A stretch of 64,000 nt of DNA from Streptosporangium canum (GTDB lineage: Bacteria; Actinomycetota; Actinomycetes; Streptosporangiales; Streptosporangiaceae). Made by a program: the position numbers and the translations under genes. The stretch covers positions 29,699 through 93,698 of the forward strand of contig NZ_FOQY01000030.1 of the NCBI RefSeq assembly GCF_900113865.1, in the 5' to 3' direction. The notes beneath the pieces were generated by a model. That model saw only the letters and a list, made by a program, of their open reading frames with translations, did not search any database and was not told where the DNA came from. Positions 41,426 to 53,827 of the stretch are shown here, in pieces; position 1 is the stretch's first letter, and each line of letters begins with the position of its first letter.

Positions 41426-42178
41426 GTGGTGAACATCCTGGTGCTGGGCGGTACGGACGAGGCCAGGCGGCTGGCCGCCGCGCTCGCCGGACGCGTCGGG
41501 ACACACGTGGTGTCCTCGCTGGCGGGGCGGGTGCGCGACCCCAAACTGCCGGTGGGCGAGGTGCACGAGGGCGGCTTCGGCGGTCCCGGCGGACTCCAGG
41601 CGTGGATCGGCGAGCGCCGGATCGACGTCGTCGTGGACGCCACGCACCCGTTCGCCGCCCGGATGACCGCCTCGGCGGTCGAGGCGACCGGCCGGGCCGG
41701 GGTGCCGCTGCTGATCCTGCGGCGGCCGGGCTGGCAGGCCGCCCCCGGCGACGACTGGCGCTGGGTGCCGTCGCTCGCCGCGGCCGCCGAACTCCTGCCC
41801 GCGCTGGGGGAGCGGGTGTTCCTGACCACCGGCCGCCGGAGCCTGCCGGTCTTCGCCGGGCTCGACGGTCTGTGGTTCCTCGCCCGCTCGGTGGACCCGC
41901 CGGAGCCGCCCGCCCCGCGCCGTCTGGAGGTGCTGCTCAGCCGAGGCCCGTTCACCGTGCGGGGTGAGCTGGCGCTCATGCGCCACTACCGCGTGGACAT
42001 GCTGGTCACCAAGGACAGCGGCGGAGAGATGACCACGGCCAAGCTGCTCGCGGCCCGCGACCTCGGACTCCCGGTCGTGATCGTACGGCGGCCGCCGCAT
42101 CCCGGGGGAGTCCCCTCGGCGGGGACGGTGGAGGAGGCGCTCACCTGGCTGGAGGGCACGGTGGGTCACGTCAGGTGA
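41426..42178 (+). CDS. cobK: precorrin-6A reductase
   Basis: A 250-residue NADPH-dependent reductase of the corrin ring. It starts at a GTG (41426), after GGAGGAAAGG. Family features: NILVLGGTDEARRLAAAL, VVDATHPFAARMT, ATGRAGVPLLILRRP, and the C-terminal LVTKDSGGEMTTAKLLAARDLGLPVVIVRRP. It is followed by a cluster of hairpins. Confidence 0.93.
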   Translation: MVNILVLGGTDEARRLAAALAGRVGTHVVSSLAGRVRDPKLPVGEVHEGGFGGPGGLQAWIGERRIDVVVDATHPFAARMTASAVEATGRAGVPLLILRRPGWQAAPGDDWRWVPSLAAAAELLPALGERVFLTTGRRSLPVFAGLDGLWFLARSVDPPEPPAPRRLEVLLSRGPFTVRGELALMRHYRVDMLVTKDSGGEMTTAKLLAARDLGLPVVIVRRPPHPGGVPSAGTVEEALTWLEGTVGHVR

Positions 42179-42185
42179 GGTTGAG

Positions 42186-42291
42186 CCGGCCGGGAGGAGC
42201 GCCCGGCCGGGGGCGTCAGGCCCGCCTGAGCGGGCCGGGAGGTGCACCCGGCCGGAGGGCCCCGGCCGGGTGGGCCCGCCCGGCCGGGGCC
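42186..42291. terminator. array of three GC hairpins between convergent genes
   Basis: Stems: 42186-42194 with 42202-42210 (9 bp), 42219-42225 with 42230-42236 (7 bp, CTGA loop), and 42258-42270 with 42279-42291 (13 bp, perfect). They fill the gap between cobK (rightward) and cobIJ (leftward) and should end both messages. The GGCCGGGAGG.GC.CCCGGCC element occurs twice. Confidence 0.75.
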
Positions 42292-42303
42292 GCGGGAGGC
42301 CGG

Positions 42304-43833
42304 TCACGCGGGGTAGCGGCGGGGGGTGAACACCACCTGGCCGCCGTCGCCACGCTTGACCGCCCGGGTGGTCGAGGAGCCCACCAGCAGCAGGCAGCGC
42401 ATGTCGACCATGGCCGGGTCGAGCTCGGCCAGGGTGGTGACGGTCACGCTCTCCCCGGCTCCGCCGACGTCCCGGCCGATGACGACGGGAGTCTGCGGAG
42501 CGCGGTGCTCCAGCAGCAGGTCCCGGGCGGCGGCCACCTGCCACGTGCGGCTCTTCGAGGCGGGGTTGTAGATCGCCAGGACCAGGTCGGCCCTCGCGGC
42601 GGCGGTGATCCGCCCGGCGACGACCTCCCACGGCTTGAGCAGGTCCGACAGCGACAGCACGCAGTAGTCGTGGCCGAGCGGGGCGCCCGCCCGGCTCGCC
42701 ACCGCGTGCGCGGCGGTCAGACCCGGCAGCACCCGCACCGGGACGTCGGCGAACCGGGGCTCGCAGGCCACCTCCAGCACCGCGCTGGCCATCGCGAACA
42801 CCCCCGGATCGCCCGAGGAGACCACGGCCACCCGGGATCCGGCCGCGGCCAGCTCCAGCGCGTGCGCGGCCCGCTCGGCCTCCACCCGGTTGTCGGTGGG
42901 GTGGCGGCGCTGGCGCGGGTTCGGCGGGACCCGGTCCAGGTAGGGGCCGTACCCGACGAGCTCGTCGGCGCCCGCCAGCGCGTCCTGCGCCTCCGGGGTC
43001 AGCCACGGCCGTCCGGCCGGGCCGAGACCGACCACGACCACCTCGCCGGGACCGCCGGCCGAGGTCGCGGGCTCCGCCTCCCGGACCGGCCCGGCCTGCG
43101 CGGCGTTCACCGGGCTCGGGATCAGCGCCAGCGAGAAGTACGGCACGCTGTCCGGGTCCACCTCGGCGAGCGGGGCCAGGCGCTGGCCGCCGGTGGTGGC
43201 GCGTTCCACGTACCAGGCCTCGTCGAGGCGGCCGGCCCGGTCCAGCGCGTCGCGCACCTTGGCGAACGTCCGGCCGAGCTTGAGGATCGCCGCCGAGTCG
43301 GCGGACGCCAGGCGCTCGGCGAGAACCTCGGCGGGGAGCGTTCCGGGCAGCACGGTCAGCGTCTCGTCCCGCTCGACCAGCGGCCGTCCGAGGACCGCCG
43401 CGGCGCCGCTCACGGAGGTCACGCCGGGGACCACCTCGGTGACGTAGCGGTGGGACAGGCGCTTGTGCATGTGCATGTAGGAGCCGTAGAAGAGCGGGTC
43501 GCCCTCGCACAGCACCACCACGTCGCGCCCGGCGTCCAGATGGGCGGCCAGCCGCAGCGCGCACTCGGCGTAGAAGTCGTCGATGGCGCCCTGGTAGCCG
43601 CCGGGGTGATCGGTGGTCTCCGTGGTGAGCGGGTAGATCAGGGCTTCCTCGATCTGGCCCTCGCGCAGGTACGGCGCGGCCACCGAGCGGGCGATGCTCC
43701 GGCCGTGGCGGGCGCTGTGGAAAGCGATCACGTCCGCCTCGCCGAGGAGGCGGGCGGCCTTGACGGTCACCAGCTCCGGATCCCCGGGCCCGAGCCCCAC
43801 GCCCCAGAGCCGTCCAGTCGTCATGTCGTTCAA
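42304..43833 (-). CDS. cobIJ: fused precorrin-2 C20- and precorrin-3B C17-methyltransferase
   Basis: A 509-residue double methylase. Residues about 1-235 are CobI (LWGVGLGPGDPELVTVKAARLL, CEGDPLFYGSYMHMH, VPGVTSVSGAAA). Residues about 265-505 are CobJ (VVVVGLGPAGRPWLTPEAQDAL, VSSGDPGVFAMA, LPGLTAAHAVASRAGAPLGHDYC). The fusion is usual in actinobacteria. The start is either TTG 43833, overlapping the cobH stop with GAGG close upstream, or ATG 43824. Together the two halves take precorrin-2 to precorrin-3A and, after CobG, precorrin-3B to precorrin-4. Confidence 0.95.
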   Translation of the reverse strand: MNDMTTGRLWGVGLGPGDPELVTVKAARLLGEADVIAFHSARHGRSIARSVAAPYLREGQIEEALIYPLTTETTDHPGGYQGAIDDFYAECALRLAAHLDAGRDVVVLCEGDPLFYGSYMHMHKRLSHRYVTEVVPGVTSVSGAAAVLGRPLVERDETLTVLPGTLPAEVLAERLASADSAAILKLGRTFAKVRDALDRAGRLDEAWYVERATTGGQRLAPLAEVDPDSVPYFSLALIPSPVNAAQAGPVREAEPATSAGGPGEVVVVGLGPAGRPWLTPEAQDALAGADELVGYGPYLDRVPPNPRQRRHPTDNRVEAERAAHALELAAAGSRVAVVSSGDPGVFAMASAVLEVACEPRFADVPVRVLPGLTAAHAVASRAGAPLGHDYCVLSLSDLLKPWEVVAGRITAAARADLVLAIYNPASKSRTWQVAAARDLLLEHRAPQTPVVIGRDVGGAGESVTVTTLAELDPAMVDMRCLLLVGSSTTRAVKRGDGGQVVFTPRRYPA

Positions 43834-44456
43834 TCGTCCTCACTCGCGATGGCGTTGACCGCGGCGGCGGTCATCGCGCTTCCACCCCGGCGCCCGTGCA
43901 CGACCAGGTACTCCAGGCCCGCCGGATGCTCGGCGAGGGCCTGCTTGGACTCGGCGGCGCCGATGAAGCCGACCGGGATCCCGAGCACGGCGGCCGGCCG
44001 GCCGGCGCCCTCCTCGACCATCTCCAGCAGCCGGAACAGCGCGGTCGGCGCGTTGCCGATCGCGACCACGGAGCCCTCCAGCCGGTCGCGCCACAGCTCC
44101 AGCGCGGCGGCGCTGCGGGTGGTGCCCAGCCGTCCGGCGAGCTCCGGCACGCCCGGCTCGCCCAGCGTGCAGATCACCTCGTTGCCGGCGGGCAGGCGGC
44201 GGCGGGTCACCCCGGAGGCGACCATCATCGCGTCGCACAGCACCGGCGCGCCCGCGCGCAGGGCCGCGCGCGCCGACGCCACGACGCCGGGCGACCACCC
44301 GAGGTCGGTGACCAGGTCGACCATCCCGCAGGCGTGGATCATGCGGACCGCCACCTGGGCGACGTCCGGGGGCAGGCCGCTCAGATCGGTCTCGGTGCGG
44401 ATGGTGGCGAAGGAACGGCGGTAGATCTCCGCGCCGTCGCGGACGTAGTCGATCAC
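43830..44456 (-). CDS. cobH: precorrin-8X methylmutase
   Basis: A 208-residue methylmutase that moves a methyl group from C11 to C12, giving hydrogenobyrinic acid. It starts at GTG 44456, overlapping the cobG stop (GTGA). Characteristic segments are YRRSFATIRTETDLSGLP, VAVRMIHACGMVDL (catalytic His), APVLCDAMMVASGVTRRRLP and GNAPTALFRLLEM. Gene order cobG-cobH-cobIJ with overlaps implies one operon. Confidence 0.95.
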   Translation of the reverse strand: MIDYVRDGAEIYRRSFATIRTETDLSGLPPDVAQVAVRMIHACGMVDLVTDLGWSPGVVASARAALRAGAPVLCDAMMVASGVTRRRLPAGNEVICTLGEPGVPELAGRLGTTRSAAALELWRDRLEGSVVAIGNAPTALFRLLEMVEEGAGRPAAVLGIPVGFIGAAESKQALAEHPAGLEYLVVHGRRGGSAMTAAAVNAIASEDD

Positions 44457-45874
44457 GTTTCCCCTCTGGCGGCCGCCACCGCGGCCGTGGTCTCTTCGAT
44501 GTCCGCACAGGTCAGGCTCTGGCCGTCCAGGTCGACGCGGTAGCCGTCGCCGGTGGCGACCACGTCCGCGACCCGCCCTCCGGGGCGGCCGCAGCGCCTG
44601 TCGCAGCCCGCCCAGTGCACGGGGAGCGTACCGGTGTGCGGTGAATCCGCCACATGCGGGGCGACGGCCGGTGGCGTGCCGCCCTCCGGCTCCGCCCGGC
44701 TCCCCGGCCCGGTTCCGCTCCGGGCGTCGCCCCCGATCGGTGCCCCGGGGCCGGCTCCGGTGGCGGAGGCGGTCCTGCCGCCCCGGCGGGAGAGGGTGGC
44801 GCGGGCCGCGTCGGCCCGCACGTCGGCCAGGGACTTGGCGCAGCCGGGGCGTCCGGTGCAGGCCGTCACGCCGATCCACGGGGAGCCGGGGTCGGTGACC
44901 AGGCCGGCCTCCGCCAGCCGGGCGGCCGCCCGCGGCAGTTCGGCGCGGTCCAGACCGGGCAGCACCACGCCCCGCCACGGTGTCAGCCGCACCTCGCCGT
45001 GGGAGGCCAGGCCGGCGAGGAGTTCGGCCTGGGCGGAGGTCAGCCGTCCCAGCGGCACCGCGACGCCGAGGGCCACCCGGCCGCCGGGCCGGCCGAAGGT
45101 TCCCACCGGCCCTCCCGCCGCGGACGGCCGCCCGGCCCGGTACGGCTCCGCGGGCGGGCGGAGCCGTACCGGGCCGGCGGAACCGGTGTCCAGCGCGGCG
45201 CGGACCCGGGCCGCGACCAGTTCCGCGCCGTCGCTCAGCTCGCTGATCCGCCAGGCGTGCGTCTCCTGGGCGGCCAGCTCGGCCAGGAACGCCTCGGCGG
45301 CGGCGAGCAGGGTGGTGACCGCGGAGGTCACGGGCACGCGCAGGCCGCTGTCGGCGCCCGCGAGGATCAGGGCGGCCTCGCCCGCCCCGGTCGGCAGGAT
45401 CCCGGCGTCGGGGCCGAGCCAGGCCACGTCGCCCCGGCCGTCGTCGAGGGCGAACAGGAAACGTCCCGGCAGGCCGGCGAGGCCGGGCCGGGCGCACAGC
45501 CGGCGGTCCAGGTCGGCGACCAGCGGGCCGACGTCGAGCACCCCTCCCGTGTCGCAGCCGGTCAGCGGGGAGGCGAGGACGTTGCGGATCCGCTCGTGGG
45601 TGGGCGAGGGCAGCAGCCCCGCCTCCGCCATGCGCGCCGCGAACCCGGTCTCCTCGCCGAGCCCGCGCACCTGGACGTTCGCGCGGGAGGTCAGCTCGAT
45701 GACGCCGGTCCCCCAGGTGGCGGCGGCGCCGGCGAGTTCACGTAGCTGGGGGACCGTCAACCGGCCGCCGGGGACGCGGACGCGCGCCAGGCCGCCGTCG
45801 GCAGCGGCGTGCACCTGGAGCGCCCCGGGACAGGCATCGAGTCGCGATCGTCCGGAAAAGTCGCCAATGACCAC
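44453..45874 (-). CDS. cobG: precorrin-3B synthase
   Basis: An Fe-S and sirohaem-like sulfite/nitrite-reductase-family monooxygenase that makes precorrin-3B using O2, the oxygen-dependent ring-contraction step. The half-domain repeats are present (GGLARVRVPGGRLTVPQLREL; GRVALGVAVPLGRLTSAQAELL). The [4Fe-4S] Cys are in TACTGRPGCAKS (C-x5-C) and AGCDRRCGRP (C-x3-C). The true start is unclear: GTG 45874 gives 473 residues beginning before LDACPGALQVHAA; ATG 45928 is an alternative. The longer frame to 46231 runs back through the antisense of the riboswitch and is rejected. Confidence 0.88.
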   Translation of the reverse strand: MVIGDFSGRSRLDACPGALQVHAAADGGLARVRVPGGRLTVPQLRELAGAAATWGTGVIELTSRANVQVRGLGEETGFAARMAEAGLLPSPTHERIRNVLASPLTGCDTGGVLDVGPLVADLDRRLCARPGLAGLPGRFLFALDDGRGDVAWLGPDAGILPTGAGEAALILAGADSGLRVPVTSAVTTLLAAAEAFLAELAAQETHAWRISELSDGAELVAARVRAALDTGSAGPVRLRPPAEPYRAGRPSAAGGPVGTFGRPGGRVALGVAVPLGRLTSAQAELLAGLASHGEVRLTPWRGVVLPGLDRAELPRAAARLAEAGLVTDPGSPWIGVTACTGRPGCAKSLADVRADAARATLSRRGGRTASATGAGPGAPIGGDARSGTGPGSRAEPEGGTPPAVAPHVADSPHTGTLPVHWAGCDRRCGRPGGRVADVVATGDGYRVDLDGQSLTCADIEETTAAVAAARGET

Positions 45875-45934
45875 GCAGAGGATGGTAACGCCAGTTTCTT
45901 GCAAGGAACGGGACTGCCGTAGTCTCATCGATGG

Positions 45935-46080
45935 CGACGGCAAAGGGAGGAAGCCGGTGTGAATCCGGCGCGGTCCCGCCACTGTAACCGGGGAGCGAAC
46001 CCCACCCAGGCCACTGTCCGGCGACGGACGGGAAGGCCGGGGGGAGCACCGATCCGGGAGCCAGGAGACTCCAGCCGTCG
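45935..46080 (+). ncRNA. cobalamin (B12) riboswitch upstream of cobN
   Basis: P1 pairs CGACGGC (45935-45941) with GCCGTCG (46074-46080). The core shows GGGAGGAAGCCGGTG, then CCCGCCACTGTAACCGGGG, and the B12 box GAGCCAGGAGACTCCAGCC (46058-46076). These are the class-I adenosylcobalamin hallmarks. It begins about 60 bases from the divergent cobG start and ends about 120 bases before the cobN start, leaving room for an expression platform including CGGGG/CCCCG near 46095-46112. Confidence 0.93.
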
Positions 46081-46202
46081 TAGCCGACGACGACCCGGGG
46101 CGAGGACCCCGAGGGAGGAAGCTCCGTGCGCTTTTCGCCGTTCCCGTGCCATCCGGTGGCCCCGCTGAGCCGTACCACGCCGTTCCCGCAGGGGTGTGGC
46201 GC

Positions 46203-49889
<3,687 letters not shown>

Positions 49890-49894
49890 GGCCG

Positions 49895-49927
49895 CGGGCC
49901 CGTCCCGCTCACGCCGGGGCGGGCCCG
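49895..49927 (+). terminator. hairpin after cobN
   Basis: A 12-bp stem (49895-49906 with 49916-49927, one G-T pair) with a 9-base loop lies 6 bases after the cobN stop. Confidence 0.6.
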
Positions 49928-50029
49928 TACGGGCGGCCGGCCGCGGTCACGTCCGGGGTCGAGGGCGCCACGCGGGCGGCGCGGAGGAGGCGGGTAGTTT
50001 AACGGCACACCGACCCGCGAGGAGAGACG

Positions 50030-50869
50030 TTGCCGCCCGCCCAGCCCAGTGTCCTGTACGTCACCGATCTGGCCTACCAGGCCCGAGGGCGCCGATACTG
50101 CGACGAGGACATCTTCCTGACCTCCCGGCTCCGCGAGGACTTCGACCTCGCCCTGTGTCACCCGCTGGACGCGTCCGCGCTGATGGACGCCTTCGACATG
50201 GTCGTGGTCCGCAACAGCGGGCCCGTGCTGCACTACGCGGCCCAGTACGCCGCCTTCCGCGACCGGGCGCTGAGGAGCGGCACGCGCGTCTACACCCAGC
50301 TGACGGGTAAGGCGGACCAGGCCGGCAAGCAGTATCTGCTCGACCTGTGCTCCGAGGGATACCCGGTCATCGCGACCGTCGACCGTCCGGAGGACCTCGG
50401 CCGCCTGCCCGACGCGGCCGAGTACGTGATCAAGCCCAGACTCGGCGCGGACTCGATCGGGCTGGAGTTCGTCACCCGGGACCGGCTGGAGGGGATGGTG
50501 TTCGACGGCGTGCTCGTCCAGCCGCGTATCCGCTTCCGGTACGAGGTGTCGTTCTACTTCATCGACCGTGTCTTCCAGTACGCCCTCTACGCGCCCCACC
50601 CTGACCGGCGGTGGGTCCTGGAACGGTACGGACCCACCGAGGCGGACCTGGAGTTCGCCCAGCGGTTCGTCGACTGGAACGACATCGAGCACGGGATCCA
50701 GCGCGTCGACGCCTGCCGCACCCCGGACGGGGAGCTCCACCTCGTCGAGCTGGAGGACCTGAACCCCTATCTCTCCCTCGATCTCCTCGACGGCGAGGCC
50801 CGTGACTCCTTCGTCGCGAACATGAAGGCGTCCCTGCACGACCTGCTCGGCGCCGCCCCTTCCTCCTGA
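50030..50869 (+). CDS. ATP-grasp superfamily protein of unknown substrate
   Basis: A 279-residue protein from a TTG start (GAGGAGAG upstream). The middle and C-terminal parts have ATP-grasp features: YVIKPRLGADSIGLEFV (ATP-binding Lys and glycine-rich loop), LVQPRIRFRYEVSFYFID, and the metal-binding Glu/Asn region HLVELEDLNPYLSLDLL. The N-terminal pre-grasp domain shows VLYVTDLAYQARGRRYCDEDIFL and MVVVRNSGPVLHY. Relatives ligate a carboxylate to an amine or thiol, often in peptide natural-product pathways. It is read in the same direction as the ABC operon and lies 300 bases from it. Confidence 0.7.
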   Translation: MPPAQPSVLYVTDLAYQARGRRYCDEDIFLTSRLREDFDLALCHPLDASALMDAFDMVVVRNSGPVLHYAAQYAAFRDRALRSGTRVYTQLTGKADQAGKQYLLDLCSEGYPVIATVDRPEDLGRLPDAAEYVIKPRLGADSIGLEFVTRDRLEGMVFDGVLVQPRIRFRYEVSFYFIDRVFQYALYAPHPDRRWVLERYGPTEADLEFAQRFVDWNDIEHGIQRVDACRTPDGELHLVELEDLNPYLSLDLLDGEARDSFVANMKASLHDLLGAAPSS

Positions 50870-51177
50870 GCACCGGGCGGTCGCAGGCGGAACTCAAGGC
50901 GGTCGCACCCGGGCCGCGGCGCGTGACGGCTCCGCGAAGTTGCATAAAAAATGAAAATCATTACCATTCTCCTTAGTTGGCCAGGCGGCTGAGGAGGCGT
51001 TTCGGGGTGTCCGCTGATGCCTGAGGCGCGCCCGACACCCGGCTCGGACGGCGCGTAGACCTCCGGCGCGCCGCTGCCGGCAGGGCCGTCCGGCGGCCGG
51101 CTCCACGTCGTGGCACGGCCACGACAGCCGCTCAGCGAGTGGCCACGGCATTTCCCCTGTGAAAGGACCCTTCCCCC
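50870..51177. other. 308-base promoter region of the ABC uptake operon
   Basis: This gap has an AT-rich island (about 50939-50975) that stands out sharply from the surrounding sequence and holds a FUR-family palindrome. The rest is GC-rich with no open frame, RNA or repeat that I can identify. A GAAAGGA ribosome site precedes the lipoprotein ATG at 51178. Confidence 0.6.
50950..50968. promoter_or_regulatory. FUR-family (probably Zur) box
   Basis: AATGAAAATCATTACCATT is a 9-1-9 imperfect palindrome whose core TGAAAATCATTACCA keeps the TGxxAAT-n-ATTxxCA frame of actinobacterial Zur sites. It does not look like an IdeR/DtxR iron box. The mRNA start is likely about 20-60 bases downstream, so zinc-bound repressor would block transcription of the ABC operon. 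Confidence 0.6.
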
Positions 51178-52719
51178 ATGCGCTCCCTGAACCGCCGTGC
51201 CTTCCTCGGCACCACCGCCGGGCTGTCCGCCGCCCTGCTCGCCGGATGCGGCGCCGGTCCCGCGACCGGGACCGCCGCCGCGGGCCGGCCACGCGGGGGA
51301 GGCCGGCTGCGCGTCGCGTTCGCCGGCGGCGGGGCCCAGGAGACCCTGGACCCGCACCTGTCCAACCTGTTCGTCGAGGCCTCGCGGTCGAAGGCGCTGT
51401 TCGACAAGCTCGCCGACTACGGCCCCGACCTGTCGGTCCAGCCCCGTCTCGCCGAACGCTGGGAGTCCGACGCCGCCCTCACCACGTGGCGGGTCACCCT
51501 CCGCCAGGCCGCCTTCCACGACGGAAGGCCCGTGCGGGCCGCCGACGTCCTGTACAGCTACGCCCGGATCGGCGACCCCGCCCGCGCCTTCCGCGCCAGG
51601 ACCACCCTGGCGGTGATCGACCTGGCCCGCAGCAGGGCCGTCGACGACCGCACCGTGGAGTTCGCGCTCAGGCAGCCGTTCGCCGAGTTCCCCAACGTGC
51701 TGGCCGCCTTCGGCGTGTTCATCGTCCCCGAGGGAGCCGAGGACTTCACCCGGCCCGTCGGGTCCGGCCCGTTCGTCTTCGGCTCCTTCGAGCCGGGCCG
51801 TTCCCTGCTGCTCAGGCGCAACGCCGACTACTGGGAGGGCGCGCCCCACGTCGACGAGCTGCAGTACCTGATCGCCAACGAGGAGTCGGCCCGCGTCAAC
51901 GCGCTGCTCGGCGGGCAGGTCGACTACGCCCACGACATCACCGCGACCACCGCCCGGGCCTACCGGGGCAACGACCGCCTGGCCGTCACGCGGCTCACCA
52001 ACAGCGGCATGCAGGCCTTCGCCATGAAGCTGGACCGGCCGCCCTTCGACGATCGCGACCTGCGCGAGGCCATGTTCCTGCTGGCCGACCGGGAGCAGCT
52101 GGTCGACACCGTGCTGGGCGGTGCCGGGCAGCCGGGCAACGACCTGTTCGGCAGGGGGTACCAGTACTACGCCGAGGAGATACCGCAGCGCGCCCGGGAC
52201 CTGGACAGGGCGGAGTGGCTGGTGCGGAAGGCCGGCGCGAAGGGGCTGCGGATACGGCTGGACACGTCCGCGGCGGCCGGCGGCTTCGTGGAGTCCGCGA
52301 GCGTCTTCGCCGACCAGATGCGGCAGGCCGGGCTCGACGTCAGGGTCGCCGTGGGCGACAAGGACACCTACTGGAAGGACGTCCTCGACAGGGGCAGCCT
52401 GTGCTGCTTCCGCTCCGGCGCGATGCCCATCGAATCCCACTTCTCGCAGCGCCTGCTCAGCACCTCCACCACCAACATCACCAAGTGGAAGCGCCCGGAG
52501 TTCGACGCCCTCTACACCAGGGCCGTCTCGCTCGCCGACGAGAAGGCACGCCGCGAGGTGTACGCCGAGATGCAGCGCATGCAGCACGCCGAGGGCGGCT
52601 ACCTCGTCTGGGGTTTCGCCGACTGGCTCGTCGCGACCGCGCCAGGGGTGGGCGGCGTCGTCGACGCCCCGGCCAACACCCTGGACTGGGCCCGGTTCGA
52701 CAAGGTCTGGCTGGCGTGA
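51178..52719 (+). CDS. ABC transporter substrate-binding lipoprotein (SBP_bac_5; peptide/nickel type)
   Basis: A 513-residue secreted binding protein. The signal has twin Arg (NRRAFLG at 5-11) and a lipobox with Cys24 (LLAGC), so it is exported, perhaps by Tat, and lipid-anchored. The family-5 core is intact: AERWESDAALTTWRVTLRQAAFHDGRPVRAADVLYS, GSGPFVFGSFEPGRSLLLRRN, NADYWEGAPHVDEL, ending with WARFDKVWLA. Family-5 proteins bind oligopeptides, Ni-chelates or opine-type metallophores. Upstream is a FUR-family box. It is the first gene of a four-gene importer. Confidence 0.9.
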   Translation: MRSLNRRAFLGTTAGLSAALLAGCGAGPATGTAAAGRPRGGGRLRVAFAGGGAQETLDPHLSNLFVEASRSKALFDKLADYGPDLSVQPRLAERWESDAALTTWRVTLRQAAFHDGRPVRAADVLYSYARIGDPARAFRARTTLAVIDLARSRAVDDRTVEFALRQPFAEFPNVLAAFGVFIVPEGAEDFTRPVGSGPFVFGSFEPGRSLLLRRNADYWEGAPHVDELQYLIANEESARVNALLGGQVDYAHDITATTARAYRGNDRLAVTRLTNSGMQAFAMKLDRPPFDDRDLREAMFLLADREQLVDTVLGGAGQPGNDLFGRGYQYYAEEIPQRARDLDRAEWLVRKAGAKGLRIRLDTSAAAGGFVESASVFADQMRQAGLDVRVAVGDKDTYWKDVLDRGSLCCFRSGAMPIESHFSQRLLSTSTTNITKWKRPEFDALYTRAVSLADEKARREVYAEMQRMQHAEGGYLVWGFADWLVATAPGVGGVVDAPANTLDWARFDKVWLA

Positions 52720-52876
52720 GCGGCCGAGGCGGGGCCGGGGTGAAGGACCGGGGCCCGGCCCGCGTGAGCGGAGGGCATGGCGGGCCCGGCCGGCCCGGCG
52801 GACCCGGCGGACCCAGCGGAGCCAGCGGTCTCGGCGGGCCCGGCGGGCCGTGCTCGGAGCCGGAGCGGCGGAGCCC

Positions 52877-53827
52877 GTGAGCCTGCCGAAATACGCCGTA
52901 CGGCGCCTGCTGCTCGGCCTGGCGCAGATCGTGGCGGTCGCGACGCTGGTGTTCGCCCTCACCGAGGCGCTCCCCGGCGACGCCGCCGTGGTGCTGGCCG
53001 GCGACGTGCCCGATCCGGAGCGGATCGAGCGGATCCGACAGGAGCTGGGGCTCGACCGGCCCGCCCCGGTGCGCTACGCCGACTGGCTGCTCGGCCTTCT
53101 GCGCGGAGATCTCGGGTCGTCGCTGACGGCCGGGCGACCGGTCGCCGGATTCCTCGCCGAAGCCGGTGGGCCGACCGTCCAGCTCGCCGCGATCACTCTG
53201 CTGCTCCTGGTCCCGCTGGCCGTGGCCGTGGGGGTCGTCGCGGCGATCCGTGAGGGCCGGCTGCTCGACCGGGCGCTCACCTCCGCCGGCATCGGCCTGT
53301 ACTCGGTACCGGAGTTCGCCCTCGCCGTCGTGCTGGTCGCGCTGTTCGGGATCCGGCTCGGCTGGTTCCCGCCCACCGCGGTGGGCGTCGGCCCGAACCT
53401 GCTCGCGCAGCCGGCCGTGCTGGTGCTCCCCCTCCTGGTCCTGCTCGCCCGGCCGATCTGCTCGATCAGCCGGCTGGTCCGGGCCGGGATGATCGACGCC
53501 CTGCGCTCCGACTACGTCCGTCACGCGCACAGGCTCGGGCTCTCCACCCGGCGGGTGAGGCTGGCGCACGCCCTGCCCAACGCGGTGGCGCCGGCCGTAC
53601 AGCAACTCGCCCGGACCACGGACTGGCTGCTCAGCGGCGTGATCACCGTCGAGGCCGTGTTCGTCGTCCCCGGCCTCGGCACCGCCCTGGTGAGCGCGGT
53701 CTCCGCACGGGACATCCCGGTGATCCAGGGACTCGCCCTGGTCTTCGCGGCCACCACCGTGGCCGTGAACCTCGTCGCCGACCTCGTCGCCTTCCGCCTC
53801 GCCCCGCGCGCCGGAGGTGCGGCATGA
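52877..53827 (+). CDS. ABC transporter permease, DppB/OppB type
   Basis: A 316-residue membrane protein from GTG 52877, with GGCGGAG upstream. It has the DppB pattern: an N-terminal helix, LPGDAAVVLAGDVPDPERIERIRQELGLDRP, a periplasmic domain, then five membrane helices with the EAA-like loop YVRHAHRLGLSTRRVRLAHALPNAVAP. The 157 bases before it are a low-complexity run of GGCGGACCC-like repeats without a clear gene. It overlaps the next permease by 4 bases. Confidence 0.9.
   Translation: MSLPKYAVRRLLLGLAQIVAVATLVFALTEALPGDAAVVLAGDVPDPERIERIRQELGLDRPAPVRYADWLLGLLRGDLGSSLTAGRPVAGFLAEAGGPTVQLAAITLLLLVPLAVAVGVVAAIREGRLLDRALTSAGIGLYSVPEFALAVVLVALFGIRLGWFPPTAVGVGPNLLAQPAVLVLPLLVLLARPICSISRLVRAGMIDALRSDYVRHAHRLGLSTRRVRLAHALPNAVAPAVQQLARTTDWLLSGVITVEAVFVVPGLGTALVSAVSARDIPVIQGLALVFAATTVAVNLVADLVAFRLAPRAGGAA

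Noticed and set aside
43830..45497. A 555-codon frame joining cobH to part of cobG as one fused protein
   Set aside because: The part before cobH is out of frame with real CobG; cobH has its own GTG start overlapping the cobG stop.
50940..50975. AT-rich box considered as an IdeR/DtxR iron box
   Set aside because: It lacks the TTAGGTTAGSCTAACCTAA pattern; the TGxxAAT-n-ATTxxCA layout suits a FUR-family site better.
52720..52876. Possible small gene in the GGCGGACCC-rich stretch between lipoprotein and permease
   Set aside because: Gly/Pro/Ala repeats only, no ribosome site, and the translation reflects the repeat.
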